Shown here piece after piece: positions 7,275 through 17,530 of a stretch of 64,000 bases of DNA. The DNA comes from an uncultured Bacteroidales bacterium (GTDB lineage Bacteria > Bacteroidota > Bacteroidia > Bacteroidales > Paludibacteraceae): assembly GCA_902799875.1 (NCBI GenBank), contig CADCCH010000003.1, forward strand, positions 1 through 64,000, written 5' to 3'. The translations under genes were made by a program, and so were the position numbers. Each line of letters begins with the position of its first letter. Position 1 is the stretch's first letter. The notes under the pieces are model-generated. The model made no database searches. It worked only from the letters and a program-made list of their open reading frames with translations, and was not told the origin of the DNA.

Positions 7275-8416
7275 CGTCATCACAGAGTCTGGTGATGGCA
7301 GAACGGAGCCGGGTGATGCGCGCCAACGGTATTGACGTGATCAGTATGTCATTAGGCGAACCGGATATGGACACTCCGGAACACATACGCTGTGCGGCGC
7401 AGGAAGCCATTGAAAGCGGATGGTCTCATTACGGTCCGGTAGCAGGTATTCCCTCTCTGAGGGAAGCGATTGCCAAGTCACAAAACGACGCATCAGGAAC
7501 AGGAAGCATCCGCTTTGAAGCAGCAGACGTCATCGTGTCCGTGGGTGCCAAGATGGCCATCTACAATGCCATCCAGACGGTCATCAACCCGGGCGATGAA
7601 GTGATCATCCCGATGCCGGCATGGGTGAGTTACAGCGAGATGGTCAAATTGGCAGGTGGTCAAGTGGTACCCGTCAAGACGAAGATGGAAACCGATTACT
7701 GTCTCACGCCGGAACAATTACGTAGTGCGCTGACCGACAAGACACGCATGCTTATTCTCTGTTCGCCCAACAACCCGACGGGTTCCGTTTATTCACAGGA
7801 ACAGTTGGCGGCATTGGTCTCCGTATTACATGACTATCCGGAGGTAACGATCTTGTCGGATGAGGTATACGCGGCGTTAGTGTATGAAGGACAAGCCCTT
7901 TCGTTGGCGGCTTTTGAGGAATTAGCAGACCGACTCATTGTGATCAATGGTGTGAGCAAAGCGTACGCCATGACCGGCTACCGTATCGGGTGGTTACTAT
8001 CCAAGAACCGTGCGTTCATCGCGGCTTGTACCCGGTTGCAGGGACAGCAACTGACCTGCGCGACGATGGTGGCACAGAAAGCCGCTGAGGCAGCACTGAC
8101 CGGACCACAGGAATGCGTGGAAGCGATGCGAAAGGTGTTTGCAGAGCGACGCGAACTGATTTGCCGTTTGGCGGCAGATATCCCCGGCTGGCAGTTCAAA
8201 CAACCCAAAGGGGCATTCTATCTCTTCCCCGACGTGAGTGCCATCGGAACAGGTGACGAGGTAGCAGAACAACTGCTCGAGCAGGCCCATGTGGCTGTTG
8301 TCTCCGGCTCTGCGTTCGGTTGCCCGGAGTGTATCCGATTGTCCTACGCCATCAGCGCCGAACAGATCCGTGAAGCTATGCGTCGCATACGTGAACAACA
8401 AAAAAAACGCCTTTAG
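7244..8416 (+). CDS. Class I/II pyridoxal-phosphate aminotransferase (aspartate aminotransferase-like)
   Basis: A 390-residue fold-type I aminotransferase. Conserved elements include SLGEPDMDTPEHI near 33, the PLP site NPTGSVYS near 180, the Asp/Tyr strand SDEVYAAL near 206 and the Schiff-base lysine in GVSKAYAMTGYRIGW near 237. The C-terminal substrate arginine lies in CIRLSYA. The nearest well-known group is Bacteroidota aspartate aminotransferase of the Ib subgroup, but the substrate is not certain. It begins inside the end of recX, so it belongs to the prmC-recX transcript. Confidence 0.9.
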   Translation: MQLSQRVQEIASSQSLVMAERSRVMRANGIDVISMSLGEPDMDTPEHIRCAAQEAIESGWSHYGPVAGIPSLREAIAKSQNDASGTGSIRFEAADVIVSVGAKMAIYNAIQTVINPGDEVIIPMPAWVSYSEMVKLAGGQVVPVKTKMETDYCLTPEQLRSALTDKTRMLILCSPNNPTGSVYSQEQLAALVSVLHDYPEVTILSDEVYAALVYEGQALSLAAFEELADRLIVINGVSKAYAMTGYRIGWLLSKNRAFIAACTRLQGQQLTCATMVAQKAAEAALTGPQECVEAMRKVFAERRELICRLAADIPGWQFKQPKGAFYLFPDVSAIGTGDEVAEQLLEQAHVAVVSGSAFGCPECIRLSYAISAEQIREAMRRIREQQKKRL

Positions 8417-8417
8417 G

Positions 8418-8449
8418 CTTGCACATGTCAAAAAAAAGCAGTACCTTTG
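8418..8449 (+). promoter_or_regulatory. Promoter of rfbC-rfbD
   Basis: CTTG (8418-8421), 20 bases, TACCTTTG (8442-8449), followed by CAGCCG. The -33 region overlaps the stop of the upstream aminotransferase. The leader is about 20 bases. Confidence 0.82.
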
Positions 8450-8473
8450 CAGCCGCAAAGGTTTTTAAGGCGT

Positions 8474-9022
8474 ATGAATATCGTTAAAACACCCATTGAG
8501 GGATTATTGGTTATCGAGCCGCATGTGTACAAAGATGCACGGGGTTATTTCGTGGAAACGTACAATGAACAGCGGTACAAAGAGGCAGGGATTGATGCGC
8601 AGTTCGTGCAGGACAATCAATCGTGTTCGAGTTACGGCGTTGTGCGGGGTCTGCATTTCCAGAGACCGCCTTATACGCAAGCCAAATTAGTATGCTGCAC
8701 CGTCGGACGCGTACTGGATGTAGCGGTCGATCTGCGCAAAGACAGTCCTACGTACGGAAAGTGGTTTAGCGTAGAATTGAGCGGAGACAATAAGCGACAG
8801 TTCTATATCCCGCGAGGTTTTGCACACGGTTTCTCGGTGCTGAGCGAGAGTGCTATCTTCACCTATAAGTGCGACAACCTTTATCATCCGGAGGCGGACG
8901 GTGGAATTCTGCTCAACGATCCGGATCTGGCTATCGATTGGCAAGTGCCTGAAGAACTGCGTGTTATCAGCGACAAAGACACCAAACATCCTTTGTTGAA
9001 AGACTTAGACAATCCTTTCTGA
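8474..9022 (+). CDS. rfbC: dTDP-4-dehydrorhamnose 3,5-epimerase
   Basis: A 182-residue RmlC cupin. It carries DARGYFVETYN, the active-site GVVRGLHFQ with its histidine near residue 63, FYIPRGFAHGF and YKCDNLYHPEADGGI, all standard RmlC motifs. It epimerises dTDP-4-keto-6-deoxyglucose at C3 and C5 on the way to dTDP-L-rhamnose. The ATG at 8474 is chosen because an upstream TTG in frame lies inside the promoter. One base separates it from rfbD. The rfbA and rfbB partners are not in the window. Confidence 0.95.
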   Translation: MNIVKTPIEGLLVIEPHVYKDARGYFVETYNEQRYKEAGIDAQFVQDNQSCSSYGVVRGLHFQRPPYTQAKLVCCTVGRVLDVAVDLRKDSPTYGKWFSVELSGDNKRQFYIPRGFAHGFSVLSESAIFTYKCDNLYHPEADGGILLNDPDLAIDWQVPEELRVISDKDTKHPLLKDLDNPF

Positions 9023-9023
9023 T

Positions 9024-9863
9024 ATGAATATTCTTATTACAGGCGCCAACGGTCAGTTGGGCAATGAGATGCGCATATTGAGTGCGTCGTATCCCAAGCA
9101 CACCTACTTCTTTACGGACATTGCTGAGTTGGACATCACCGACAAAGCGGCAGTATCCGCTTTCGTGGAAGCAAATGCGATTGAGTTGATTGTCAACTGT
9201 GCGGCGTACACAAACGTCGATAAAGCCGAAGAAGATGAGGCGACGGCTATGAAGATCAATGCCGATGCCGTAGCTATATTAGGTAGTCAAGGGGTGAAGG
9301 TCATTCATGTGAGCACCGATTACGTCTTCTCGGGTGACGAGCATGTACCGTGTAAGGAGTCCGATCCGGTGGCTCCGCGTACTGCGTACGGTCGCACGAA
9401 ATACGAAGGAGAGAAACGCCTCTTAGCCGTTTGTCCGGAGGCGGTGATCTTACGCACTGCATGGTTGTACTCGGAGTTCGGTAATAATTTCGTGAAGACC
9501 ATGATCAAGTTAGGTAAAGAGAAAGAGACATTGGGCGTTGTATTCGACCAGATAGGCACGCCGACCTATGCAGCCGATCTGGCACAAGCCATCTTCACTG
9601 TAATCGAATGCCCCATGTGGCATCCCGGTATCTACCATTTTACCAACGAAGGTGTTTGCTCATGGTTCGACTTTACCGTTGCTATCCATGCGTTAGCAGA
9701 CATCAAAACGTGTCAAGTTCGCCCGATTTTATCGGAAGAATATGCATATAAGACGCCCCGGCCGCACTATAGCGTACTGGATAAATCAAAGTTCAAAAAG
9801 ACGTTCAACGTGGAAATACCCTATTGGTTAGACGGGCTCAAAAGGTGTATGAAGAAATTATAA
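9024..9863 (+). CDS. rfbD: dTDP-4-dehydrorhamnose reductase
   Basis: A 279-residue extended SDR. The NADPH motif ITGANGQLGNEMR is at residues 4-16, NCAAYTNVDKAE follows near 59, and the catalytic pair appears as VSTDYVFSG and YGRTKYEGE (YxxxK, near residue 122). This is the last step of dTDP-L-rhamnose synthesis, producing the donor used for surface polysaccharide. It follows rfbC by one base and ends just before tRNA-Arg. Length is slightly under 300, as usual for RmlD. Confidence 0.95.
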   Translation: MNILITGANGQLGNEMRILSASYPKHTYFFTDIAELDITDKAAVSAFVEANAIELIVNCAAYTNVDKAEEDEATAMKINADAVAILGSQGVKVIHVSTDYVFSGDEHVPCKESDPVAPRTAYGRTKYEGEKRLLAVCPEAVILRTAWLYSEFGNNFVKTMIKLGKEKETLGVVFDQIGTPTYAADLAQAIFTVIECPMWHPGIYHFTNEGVCSWFDFTVAIHALADIKTCQVRPILSEEYAYKTPRPHYSVLDKSKFKKTFNVEIPYWLDGLKRCMKKL

Positions 9864-9869
9864 AAATTT

Positions 9870-9941
9870 GACTTGCTAGTTCAATGGATAGAACAGGGCT
9901 CTCCTAAAGCTCAGATCCGGGTTCGATTCCCGGGCGAGTCA
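9870..9941 (+). tRNA. tRNA-Arg (anticodon CCT)
   Basis: Acceptor GACTTGC pairs with GCGAGTC; D arm GTTC-AATGGATA-GAAC; anticodon stem GGGCT/AGCTC with loop CTCCTAA gives CCT; T arm CCGGG-TTCGATT-CCCGG. The discriminator is A9941 and no CCA is encoded. It starts 7 bases after rfbD. Confidence 0.94.
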
Positions 9942-9948
9942 CAAGATA

Positions 9949-10659
9949 ATGAAAGAAGTTTTAGATTTTCTAAGAGAGTTGTCGGTGAACAATAATCGGG
10001 AGTGGTTTGCCGAGCACAAGGATTGGTACCAACGTGCCTATGCCCAATTCGTGGATTTCAGCGAACAGTATATCCGTCGCCTGTCGGAGATTGACCCGGC
10101 GCTGGCGGTGCTCCAACCAAAGGACTGCATCTGGCGTATCTACCGCGACGTACGGTTCTCCAAAAACAAAGATCCATACAAAAACTGGTTCGGTTGTTTT
10201 CCTGCGATCGGTGCACCGGGTCAACCGAAGACCTGGGGGCGCAAATCCCTTCGCGGCGGGTATTACATGCATTTTCAACCCGGACAGTGTATGTTTGCCG
10301 GAGGTATATGGGAACCGAGTAAGGAGTTACTGACGGCATTGCGCAAGGAGATAGAGGCCAACTACGAAGAGGTGGAAGCGATCATGGCTAGTCCGGAGTG
10401 GCAGAAATATTTCCAACAGGATTTTGATTCCTATTGGGGAGTACTGAAGAAAGTACCGGCAGGTTTTGATCCGGAATTTATCCATGCCGATTGGTTGAAA
10501 CATAAGGATTTTACTTTCTCCACTCCCCTTACGGACGCACAGGTCTGCGCACCGGATTTTCTCGATGAAATCGTGGAGATTGCAAAAGCAGCCAAGCCGA
10601 TGAATGATTTTTTGAATTATACCTTTGAAGAGTATGGCGAATTCCCCGACAGGTGCTAA
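9949..10659 (+). CDS. DUF2461 domain-containing protein
   Basis: A 236-residue cytoplasmic protein. The opening FLRELSVNNNREWFAEHKDWYQRA and the later RIYRDVRFSKNKDPYK plus GYYMHFQPGQCMFAGGIWEP are the hallmark blocks of DUF2461 (TIGR02453). Function is unknown; no signal peptide or membrane segment is seen. It begins 7 bases after tRNA-Arg and its 3' end overlaps the next gene, an RNase H, by 35 bp. The pairing may mean shared transcription and does not assign a role. Confidence 0.9.
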   Translation: MKEVLDFLRELSVNNNREWFAEHKDWYQRAYAQFVDFSEQYIRRLSEIDPALAVLQPKDCIWRIYRDVRFSKNKDPYKNWFGCFPAIGAPGQPKTWGRKSLRGGYYMHFQPGQCMFAGGIWEPSKELLTALRKEIEANYEEVEAIMASPEWQKYFQQDFDSYWGVLKKVPAGFDPEFIHADWLKHKDFTFSTPLTDAQVCAPDFLDEIVEIAKAAKPMNDFLNYTFEEYGEFPDRC

Positions 10660-11065
10660 ACCTATATTACCTGCCCTTGCGGTGGATGCAGCATGCAGCG
10701 GTAATCCGGGCGTGATGGAGTTCCGCGGTGTCATTGCTGATACCGGAACCGAAGTCTTCCACCGCGGACCGTTCAAGCAGGGCACGAACAATATCGGTGA
10801 GTTTCTGGCTCTCGTACTCGGGCTCGCGTATATTAAGAAATACAATCTCAATTGGGTTATCTACACGGATAGCGTGACTGCGCTCGCATGGGTGCGCGCC
10901 AAACGATGCAAGACCAAGATGGAATGGACGATGGAGAGTCAGGACCTTTTTATGATGGTTCGCAAGGCGGAGATGTGGCTCCATGATAACACGTGGACGA
11001 CACCCATCTATAAGTGGGATACCAAGGCGTGGGGGGAAATTCCTGCCGATTTTGGCCGAAAATGA
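10625..11065 (+). CDS. Ribonuclease HI-like protein
   Basis: A 146-residue RNase H fold. The catalytic carboxylates appear as the first Asp in LAVDAACSGNPG, Glu in NNIGEFLAL, Asp in IYTDSVTAL and a C-terminal Asp in EIPADFGRK. This is the compact Bacteroidota form, without the N-terminal hybrid-binding domain. It would cut RNA in RNA-DNA hybrids. A start at the second ATG (10634) is equally possible. It overlaps the DUF2461 gene; an AT-rich gap of about 125 bp holding the gapA promoter follows. Confidence 0.88.
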   Translation: MKSMANSPTGAKPILPALAVDAACSGNPGVMEFRGVIADTGTEVFHRGPFKQGTNNIGEFLALVLGLAYIKKYNLNWVIYTDSVTALAWVRAKRCKTKMEWTMESQDLFMMVRKAEMWLHDNTWTTPIYKWDTKAWGEIPADFGRK

Positions 11066-11105
11066 CAAAAAAAGATTGCAAAATTTAATTTTTTATACGA
11101 ATTAT

Positions 11106-12167
<1,062 letters not shown>

Positions 12168-12230
12168 GTCGTGCCCTTGTGGCTAAGACGTACGGAGCGA
12201 GAGCTCCACTAATTAACCAATTTGGTTAAT

Positions 12231-12262
12231 AAAAATAGACGTCCAAACGGGCGTCTATTTTT
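12231..12262. terminator. Bidirectional intrinsic terminator after gapA and feoB
   Basis: AAAAATAGACG and CGTCTATTTTT form an 11-bp stem around a 10-base loop, with A and T runs on the two sides. A smaller hairpin (ATTAACCA/TGGTTAAT, 12211-12229) precedes it. It fits both convergent genes. Confidence 0.88.
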
Positions 12263-12269
12263 TTGTTGG

Positions 12270-13931
12270 TTAGAATAACATTCCTATCTGATAAACGAGG
12301 AAGGAGATGAGCCAGGCAAGGGCGAGGCTGTGGAAGACCGTGAACCATGCCCATCCTTTGCCGGCTTCGCGATGCAAGGTGGCGATAGTTGCCACACATG
12401 GGAAATAGAGCAGCACGAAGAGCATGAAACTGAACGCAGTCAGCGGCGTAAAGCCTGCGGCACTAATGTCTCCGCCATAGAGGATGGCCAGCGTCGAAAC
12501 GATCGCTTCCTTAGCCGGCAGACCAGTCAACAGACAGACGGACATCTTCCAGTCAAAGCCTAAAGGCTCCAAGAGCGGGGAGACGAATTGACCGATCGAA
12601 GCCAAGTATGAATGTTCGAGGTCGTTCAAGTCCTGCGTCGGGAAATACTCCAGTGCCCAGATGATGATAGATGCCCAGAGGATGACTGTACATATCTTCT
12701 GCAGGTAGTCCGCCACGCGCTCCCATATATGCGCCGCTGTATTTCGTGCTTTAGGTAAACGGAACTCCGGCAACTCATTGACCGTATCGTCATTATCCTG
12801 ACGGAACCATTTCGTCCGTTTCATGATGATTGCAAACAAGACCGACAAACAGATACCGATCGCGTACAGAGAGATCATCACGAGAGCTTTGTAGCGCTCG
12901 AAGAATGTATCCACAAACAGCATATAGACCGGCAGACGGGCGGAACAGGACATAAACGGCACCATGAGCATCGTCAACACCCGGTCTTTGGGATTCTGAA
13001 TATCGCGCGCCGCCATGATGGCCGGTACGTTGCAACCAAAACCCATCAGCATCGGAATGAAACTACGTCCGTGCAGTCCGACGCGGTGCATGATCGTATC
13101 CATAATGAACGCTTCACGTGCCATGTATCCCGAGTCTTCCATCAAACTGATAAAGAAGAACAAGATGATGATATTCGGCAGGAACGCTAACACGGCACCG
13201 ACGCCGGCTAACACGCCATCGATGAGTAGCGATGAAAACCACCCTTCATCCATTAACCCTTTCATCCATTCACCCATTAATCCGACCCCTTCTTCGATCC
13301 ATGCTTGCGGGTACGCGCCTAAGGTGAAGGTACACAAGAACACCAGGTACAGCACCGCCATCATGATCGGGAAACCCAACCAGGGATTGGTCAGTACCTT
13401 ATCGATCTTCTCCAGGCGTGTCTGATGCTTATCGTCCTTCGCGTGCGTGAGCGTCTCCGTTAATATACCGTGCACGTACGCGCGATAGGTGTCCTCATCG
13501 CCCTCCTGATCACGAAGGTGATAAATCGGGTGCGCGGTAGAAGCCGGTCGTGCTGCTACTTCACGGAGGATAGACAGACAGTTCGGCAAACCGTAGTTCT
13601 TTCGAACCGAGACGCGACAGGTCGGTACACCGATCAGTTGTTCCAGTTTAGGAATGTTCAGCGAGTGGTCGGTCTGCAGCAAGAGGTCATATCGTCCGAT
13701 AGCGAGGACGATCTTCTGTTGCTCATCGATGATATGCGGTGTGAGCAACAGGGACTCTTCCAGACGCGTCGAGTCTACTACCTGCAGCACTACATCGAAA
13801 GCATGGCCGTGCAACTCATCGGGATGATGTACCTCAGTGAACTGCATCGTGTCGCCTGCCAAGCCCTGAAGGGCTTGACTCAACGAACTCTTACCGCTCT
13901 GGGCTAATCCTATGACACCAATCTTAATCAC
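12270..13931 (-). CDS. feoB: FeoB-like ferrous iron permease with reduced G domain
   Basis: A 553-residue protein, shorter than the usual 650-800. The membrane part is typical: PNIIILFFFISLMEDSGYMARE, GCNVPAIMAARDIQNP, MLMVPFMSCSARLPVY, and LTGLPAKEAIVSTLAILYGG near the end. The N-terminal G domain keeps a P-loop (GLAQSGKSS), but the DLPGTYSL (G3) stretch is missing and the NxxD (G4) position reads GRYD. The start is a GTG placed four bases from the -7 box, so it is probably leaderless. No FeoA is seen. It is an iron(II) transporter by family; loss of GTPase elements may mean altered control. Confidence 0.88.
   Translation of the reverse strand: MIKIGVIGLAQSGKSSLSQALQGLAGDTMQFTEVHHPDELHGHAFDVVLQVVDSTRLEESLLLTPHIIDEQQKIVLAIGRYDLLLQTDHSLNIPKLEQLIGVPTCRVSVRKNYGLPNCLSILREVAARPASTAHPIYHLRDQEGDEDTYRAYVHGILTETLTHAKDDKHQTRLEKIDKVLTNPWLGFPIMMAVLYLVFLCTFTLGAYPQAWIEEGVGLMGEWMKGLMDEGWFSSLLIDGVLAGVGAVLAFLPNIIILFFFISLMEDSGYMAREAFIMDTIMHRVGLHGRSFIPMLMGFGCNVPAIMAARDIQNPKDRVLTMLMVPFMSCSARLPVYMLFVDTFFERYKALVMISLYAIGICLSVLFAIIMKRTKWFRQDNDDTVNELPEFRLPKARNTAAHIWERVADYLQKICTVILWASIIIWALEYFPTQDLNDLEHSYLASIGQFVSPLLEPLGFDWKMSVCLLTGLPAKEAIVSTLAILYGGDISAAGFTPLTAFSFMLFVLLYFPCVATIATLHREAGKGWAWFTVFHSLALAWLISFLVYQIGMLF
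13244..13283. repeat. 5 x 8 bp imperfect micro-repeat inside feoB
   Basis: CTTCATCC, ATTAACCC, TTTCATCC, ATTCACCC, ATTAATCC on the plus strand. It encodes the GLMGEWMKGLMDEG segment in a soluble loop before a membrane helix. The periodicity is clear but the units are diverged. Confidence 0.6.
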
Positions 13932-13935
13932 GCTG

Positions 13936-13967
13936 CAAAATTACTGCTTTTTGGCGACATACACAAT
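13936..13967 (-). promoter_or_regulatory. Promoter of feoB
   Basis: Minus strand: ATTG (13967-13964), 20 bases, TAATTTTG (13943-13936), then CAGC and the GTG start codon. The arrangement is identical to prmC. Confidence 0.75.
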
Positions 13968-13984
13968 CCCCAATAGTAGGGATT

Positions 13985-14929
13985 TTAGGCTACGTTAAAC
14001 TGACTTCCTCCGATGAATTCACGCAAAATAGAGGTTCTGGGGATATACGATGCCTCCAGTCCCTCAAAGAAACTGAGGTAAAAAAGTAACTTCTCTGCCA
14101 CCTCGTACTCCTTGGAGGAAGCCGGAACGGTCTGCAGTGCAGTCTCCACGGCATAACGGATAGCCGGTAACTCATAGAGCATGGAGGTATCGAACTGCGC
14201 ATCCGCCTGATCGCGGAAGGGTTCAATCCATTTCTCTTCTCCTTCCCGTACATCGGCCCAGCCGGCGATGGTTTGCTGCGGCGTCTTACCGCGTGTACGA
14301 TAATCGCGACTTATACGACGCAGCAGACGGTGCACATAGGTCGGAATCCAGGTCTCGCCATCCAAGGAAACCGGACTCATCGGAGCAGCAAAGATCTTGT
14401 ATTTGTACACATCATCCAGATGGTGGGTTAAGATCGGATTGAGGGCATGAATACCTTCCATCACCAGGACCGCCTCGTTCTCAAGGGCAAGGGTCTCACC
14501 CGGATACTCCCGTACTTCTTCGGCAAAATTGAAGGTAGGCAACGCGATCTCTTTACCTGCCACCAGTGCTTTGAGGTCCAGTTCCAGTTGATCCAGATCG
14601 ATGGCATAGACAGACTCATAATCTTTCGTTCCGTCCGGTTTGAGGGGCGTGAGTGTACCATTCAGATACCAATTATCGAGGGACAAAGCCACGGGTTGTT
14701 TGCCTTGCGCAAGCAATTCCAGACATAACTTATGACTCGTACTGGTTTTACCACTCGAACTCGGACCGGCAATCAGCACAACCCGTACGTCCCGTTCACA
14801 GATCTCACGGGTGATTCGCGCCAACTGCTCGGCATGGTAATTCTCTCCCTCGGCCACCAATTCTTTGGCATGCCCGGACTCAATCATCTCATTGATGTAC
14901 GCCACACGGCGTTTTTCTTCTGCTATCAT
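13985..14929 (-). CDS. Uridine kinase/phosphoribulokinase family nucleoside kinase
   Basis: A 314-residue P-loop kinase with GPSSSGKTSTSHKL near residue 53, the SLDNWYLNG and DYESVYAIDL substrate region, and VLVMEGIHALNP. Bacteroidota relatives I know are usually around 550 residues with an N-terminal threonyl-tRNA-synthetase-like domain. Here only a helix of about 45 residues precedes the kinase, so the N-terminal domain is absent. It is the last gene of the minus-strand operon starting at nfeD, and its ATG overlaps the priA stop by 4 bases. The substrate is probably uridine or cytidine, not proven. Confidence 0.88.
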   Translation of the reverse strand: MIAEEKRRVAYINEMIESGHAKELVAEGENYHAEQLARITREICERDVRVVLIAGPSSSGKTSTSHKLCLELLAQGKQPVALSLDNWYLNGTLTPLKPDGTKDYESVYAIDLDQLELDLKALVAGKEIALPTFNFAEEVREYPGETLALENEAVLVMEGIHALNPILTHHLDDVYKYKIFAAPMSPVSLDGETWIPTYVHRLLRRISRDYRTRGKTPQQTIAGWADVREGEEKWIEPFRDQADAQFDTSMLYELPAIRYAVETALQTVPASSKEYEVAEKLLFYLSFFEGLEASYIPRTSILREFIGGSQFNVA

Positions 14930-16950
14930 ATCGGATCTATATCAATTATCAGTTTGGTATTTTTATTCGATTTCATCGAGAAAATATGTTCTATTCCTTC
15001 GCGTAAACGCCGCTTGGCCTCTGCCATGTTCGCCGTACTCTCTATACGGATGGTCAATTCCCGGATGGAATATGCTTGTACGCGTTCGACGGAAGGGATG
15101 ATGACGCCGGAGACGCGATGGGCAAAGATACGTTGGAGGTAAGTCTGCAAGTCCGTCGCCACCCGATGTACGCGTACTCCGTTATGGTCCTTCAGTTGCA
15201 AGCGTATCACCCGATAGAAAGGCGGATAGTTAAAGAGCTGACGTTCGGCTATCTGGTGGTCGTACAGGGCTTGATAGTCATGGCGTTGTACCATACTGAG
15301 GACGATATTATCAGGATCAAAAGTCTGAATCCACACTTCGCCTTTGGTGCCTTTACGTCCTGCCCGACCGGCTACCTGTTCAAGCATCTGATAGGCGCGC
15401 TCGTACGCCCTGAAATCGGGTTGGTTAAAGAGCGGATCGGCGTTGAGGACTGCTACCAGACGTACGTCATCGAAATGCAAGCCTTTCGTCACCATCTGGG
15501 TGCCGACGAGTATATCGCACTCATGGTTGGCAAAGGCATTGATGATATCCTGGTAAGCAGAGCGGCTTCGGGTCGTATCCAAGTCCATCCGCAGTACACG
15601 TGCTTCGGGGAAGAGGGTCTGTATCTCATCTTCAATACGCTCGGTTCCGAAACCGATGGCTTTGAGTTCACCCCCGCATTGCGGACAAACAGCCGGAATA
15701 GGCGCATGGTAGCCGCAGTAATGGCATCGTAACTCATGATCGCGCATGTGCAGAGTCATCGGCACGTCGCATTGGACGCAACGCGGCGGCTGACCGCAAC
15801 TTACACACTGCAGTTGAGGAGCATACCCTCGACGATTCTGGAAGAGGATGACCTGTTTGTGATCTGTCAGACACTGACGAATACGTTCCACGAGCGGGTC
15901 CGAGAAATGCCCGTACATCTCCTTGCGTTCATACTGCCGTTTGAGGTCAATGAGTTGAATATCCGGTAACTCGACGCCACCGAAACGTTCGGCGAGGCGC
16001 ACCAGTCCGTACACGCCTTTGTTAGCCAGATAGTACGATTCCAACGAAGGCGTCGCTGTACCCAAAAGCACCTTCGCTTGATGGGTCTGCGCCAGCATGA
16101 TCGCCGCCGCACGGGCATGGTAACGGGGATTCGGTTCGGCTTGTTTGTAACTCGGTTCATGTTCCTCATCCACGATGACGAGTCCAATGTTCGGTATAGG
16201 CAAAAAGACCGCACTGCGTGCTCCGATGACCACAAAATTATTTGTAATTTGTGATTGGTGATTGGTGATTTGCAGATATCGTTCTTCGCGCTCCGCATCG
16301 GTGAAACGACTGTGATAGACGATGAGTTGATCTCCGAAGATACGCTGCAGACGGGAAGTCAGTTGGGTGGTTAAGGCGATCTCCGGTACCAGATAGAGTA
16401 CGTTCTTACCCGCCACCAGTTGTTGGGAGATCAGATGGATATACAGATCGGTCTTACCGCTGGATGTTACACCGTGCAAGAGAACGATATCCTTGCCTTG
16501 AGACCAAAAAGTCTCGATTTCATCGGCAGCTTTCGTCTGGGCATCCGATAAGTCGTGCATCGGTTCGATCGTGCCGGTGTAAGGGGCTATATGGGTGCGC
16601 CGACGTTTGGGCGGGTCCATCAGACGTTTGTCCAGACCATTCGGCAGCGCCGCAGCCATCACTTCTCCCAGCGTACACATGTAATAGCTGCTCATCCATT
16701 GCCATAAGGCCAATTGCTCCGGGGTTACCACCGGTGCAGTCTCGCTGACCGACAGGATGGGTTTGATCTTGGCAAGGAACGCCTCTTCGATGGGTTCCGT
16801 ATGTTCCCGCAAGACGATACCGCGCACCTCTTTTTTCATCAAGGGCACAACGACCCGCGTACCCGGGGCGGGTAGAGAAAGTTCATCCGGAACACTATAG
16901 GTATAGCAGTCCCGGATGGCTAAAGGTAATATGACATCAACAAGCCTCAC
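14926..16950 (-). CDS. priA: Primosomal protein N', PriA helicase
   Basis: About 674 residues. The 3' DNA-binding domain opens with [22 protein letters not shown]. The helicase has Walker [26 protein letters not shown] and [12 protein letters not shown], and a zinc region with paired CxxC motifs from CVSC to CPQCGG. PriA restarts stalled replication forks. I chose GTG at 16950, which overlaps tdk by 14 bp and gives the family N-terminus; a longer in-frame start at 17007 reads further into tdk. Residues about 227-236 ([10 protein letters not shown]) derive from a 4 x 7 bp micro-repeat in a loop before [10 protein letters not shown]. Confidence 0.93.
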   Translation of the reverse strand: MRLVDVILPLAIRDCYTYSVPDELSLPAPGTRVVVPLMKKEVRGIVLREHTEPIEEAFLAKIKPILSVSETAPVVTPEQLALWQWMSSYYMCTLGEVMAAALPNGLDKRLMDPPKRRRTHIAPYTGTIEPMHDLSDAQTKAADEIETFWSQGKDIVLLHGVTSSGKTDLYIHLISQQLVAGKNVLYLVPEIALTTQLTSRLQRIFGDQLIVYHSRFTDAEREERYLQITNHQSQITNNFVVIGARSAVFLPIPNIGLVIVDEEHEPSYKQAEPNPRYHARAAAIMLAQTHQAKVLLGTATPSLESYYLANKGVYGLVRLAERFGGVELPDIQLIDLKRQYERKEMYGHFSDPLVERIRQCLTDHKQVILFQNRRGYAPQLQCVSCGQPPRCVQCDVPMTLHMRDHELRCHYCGYHAPIPAVCPQCGGELKAIGFGTERIEDEIQTLFPEARVLRMDLDTTRSRSAYQDIINAFANHECDILVGTQMVTKGLHFDDVRLVAVLNADPLFNQPDFRAYERAYQMLEQVAGRAGRKGTKGEVWIQTFDPDNIVLSMVQRHDYQALYDHQIAERQLFNYPPFYRVIRLQLKDHNGVRVHRVATDLQTYLQRIFAHRVSGVIIPSVERVQAYSIRELTIRIESTANMAEAKRRLREGIEHIFSMKSNKNTKLIIDIDPI
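16244..16271. repeat. 4 x 7 bp tandem micro-repeat inside priA
   Basis: GTAATTT, GTGATTG, GTGATTG, GTGATTT on the plus strand. The GATT core at 7-bp spacing recurs at 20005-20032 and 21019-21046 in the same operon. Confidence 0.9.
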
Positions 16951-17527
16951 TCGCCAAGGCCTTGTTATAACACTCGCGGCAGAGCGGTTCGTAACTGTCG
17001 GTCTCACCGAGCAGCACGCGTTTGTCGGAAGCTACGAGACGGTGGCTCACGTAAGCCAAGTCACCGCAGTGTACGCAGATTGCGTGGGTCTTATAGACAT
17101 CGTCGGCGATGGCCATGAGGGCCGGCATGGGGCCGAAAGGAACACCCTTGAAGTCCATATCCAGACCGGCACAGATGACGCGTATACCGCGGTCGGCTAA
17201 CTGTTTGCAGACATCGACAATACCCATATCGAAGAACTGTGCCTCGTCGATACCTACCACATCGATATCATCGACCATGAGCAGGATATTCTGACTGCTA
17301 TCCACCGGTGTGGACTGAATCACATTGCGGTCATGGGATACGACATCCTCATCGCTGTAACGCACGTCGATGGCCGGTTTGTAGATCTCTACACGGAGTT
17401 TGGCAAATTTCGCACGTTTCATACGACGGATGAGCTCTTCGGTTTTACCGGAGAACATAGATCCGCAAACTACTTCGATGGACCCTTTCCGTAAACTCGG
17501 TCCTTTGGTGTCTCGTTCTGAAAACAT
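16937..17527 (-). CDS. tdk: Thymidine kinase
   Basis: A 196-residue type II thymidine kinase. P-loop [14 protein letters not shown] lies near 22, the Asp/Glu strand GIDEAQFFD near 102, the lasso region [15 protein letters not shown] near 130, and a zinc site from CVHCGD to CREC. It salvages thymidine to dTMP in the cytoplasm. It starts 3 bases after recJ and its end overlaps priA by 14 bp, in a compact operon of DNA-metabolism genes. Confidence 0.95.
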   Translation of the reverse strand: MFSERDTKGPSLRKGSIEVVCGSMFSGKTEELIRRMKRAKFAKLRVEIYKPAIDVRYSDEDVVSHDRNVIQSTPVDSSQNILLMVDDIDVVGIDEAQFFDMGIVDVCKQLADRGIRVICAGLDMDFKGVPFGPMPALMAIADDVYKTHAICVHCGDLAYVSHRLVASDKRVLLGETDSYEPLCRECYNKALASEAC

Positions 17528-17530
17528 ATC

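Noticed and set aside
15123..15151. Possible minus-strand promoter inside priA (reverse of TATCTTTG)
   Set aside because: The spacing to the nearest CTTG is 17 and the flanks do not match the extended consensus; no gene start fits.
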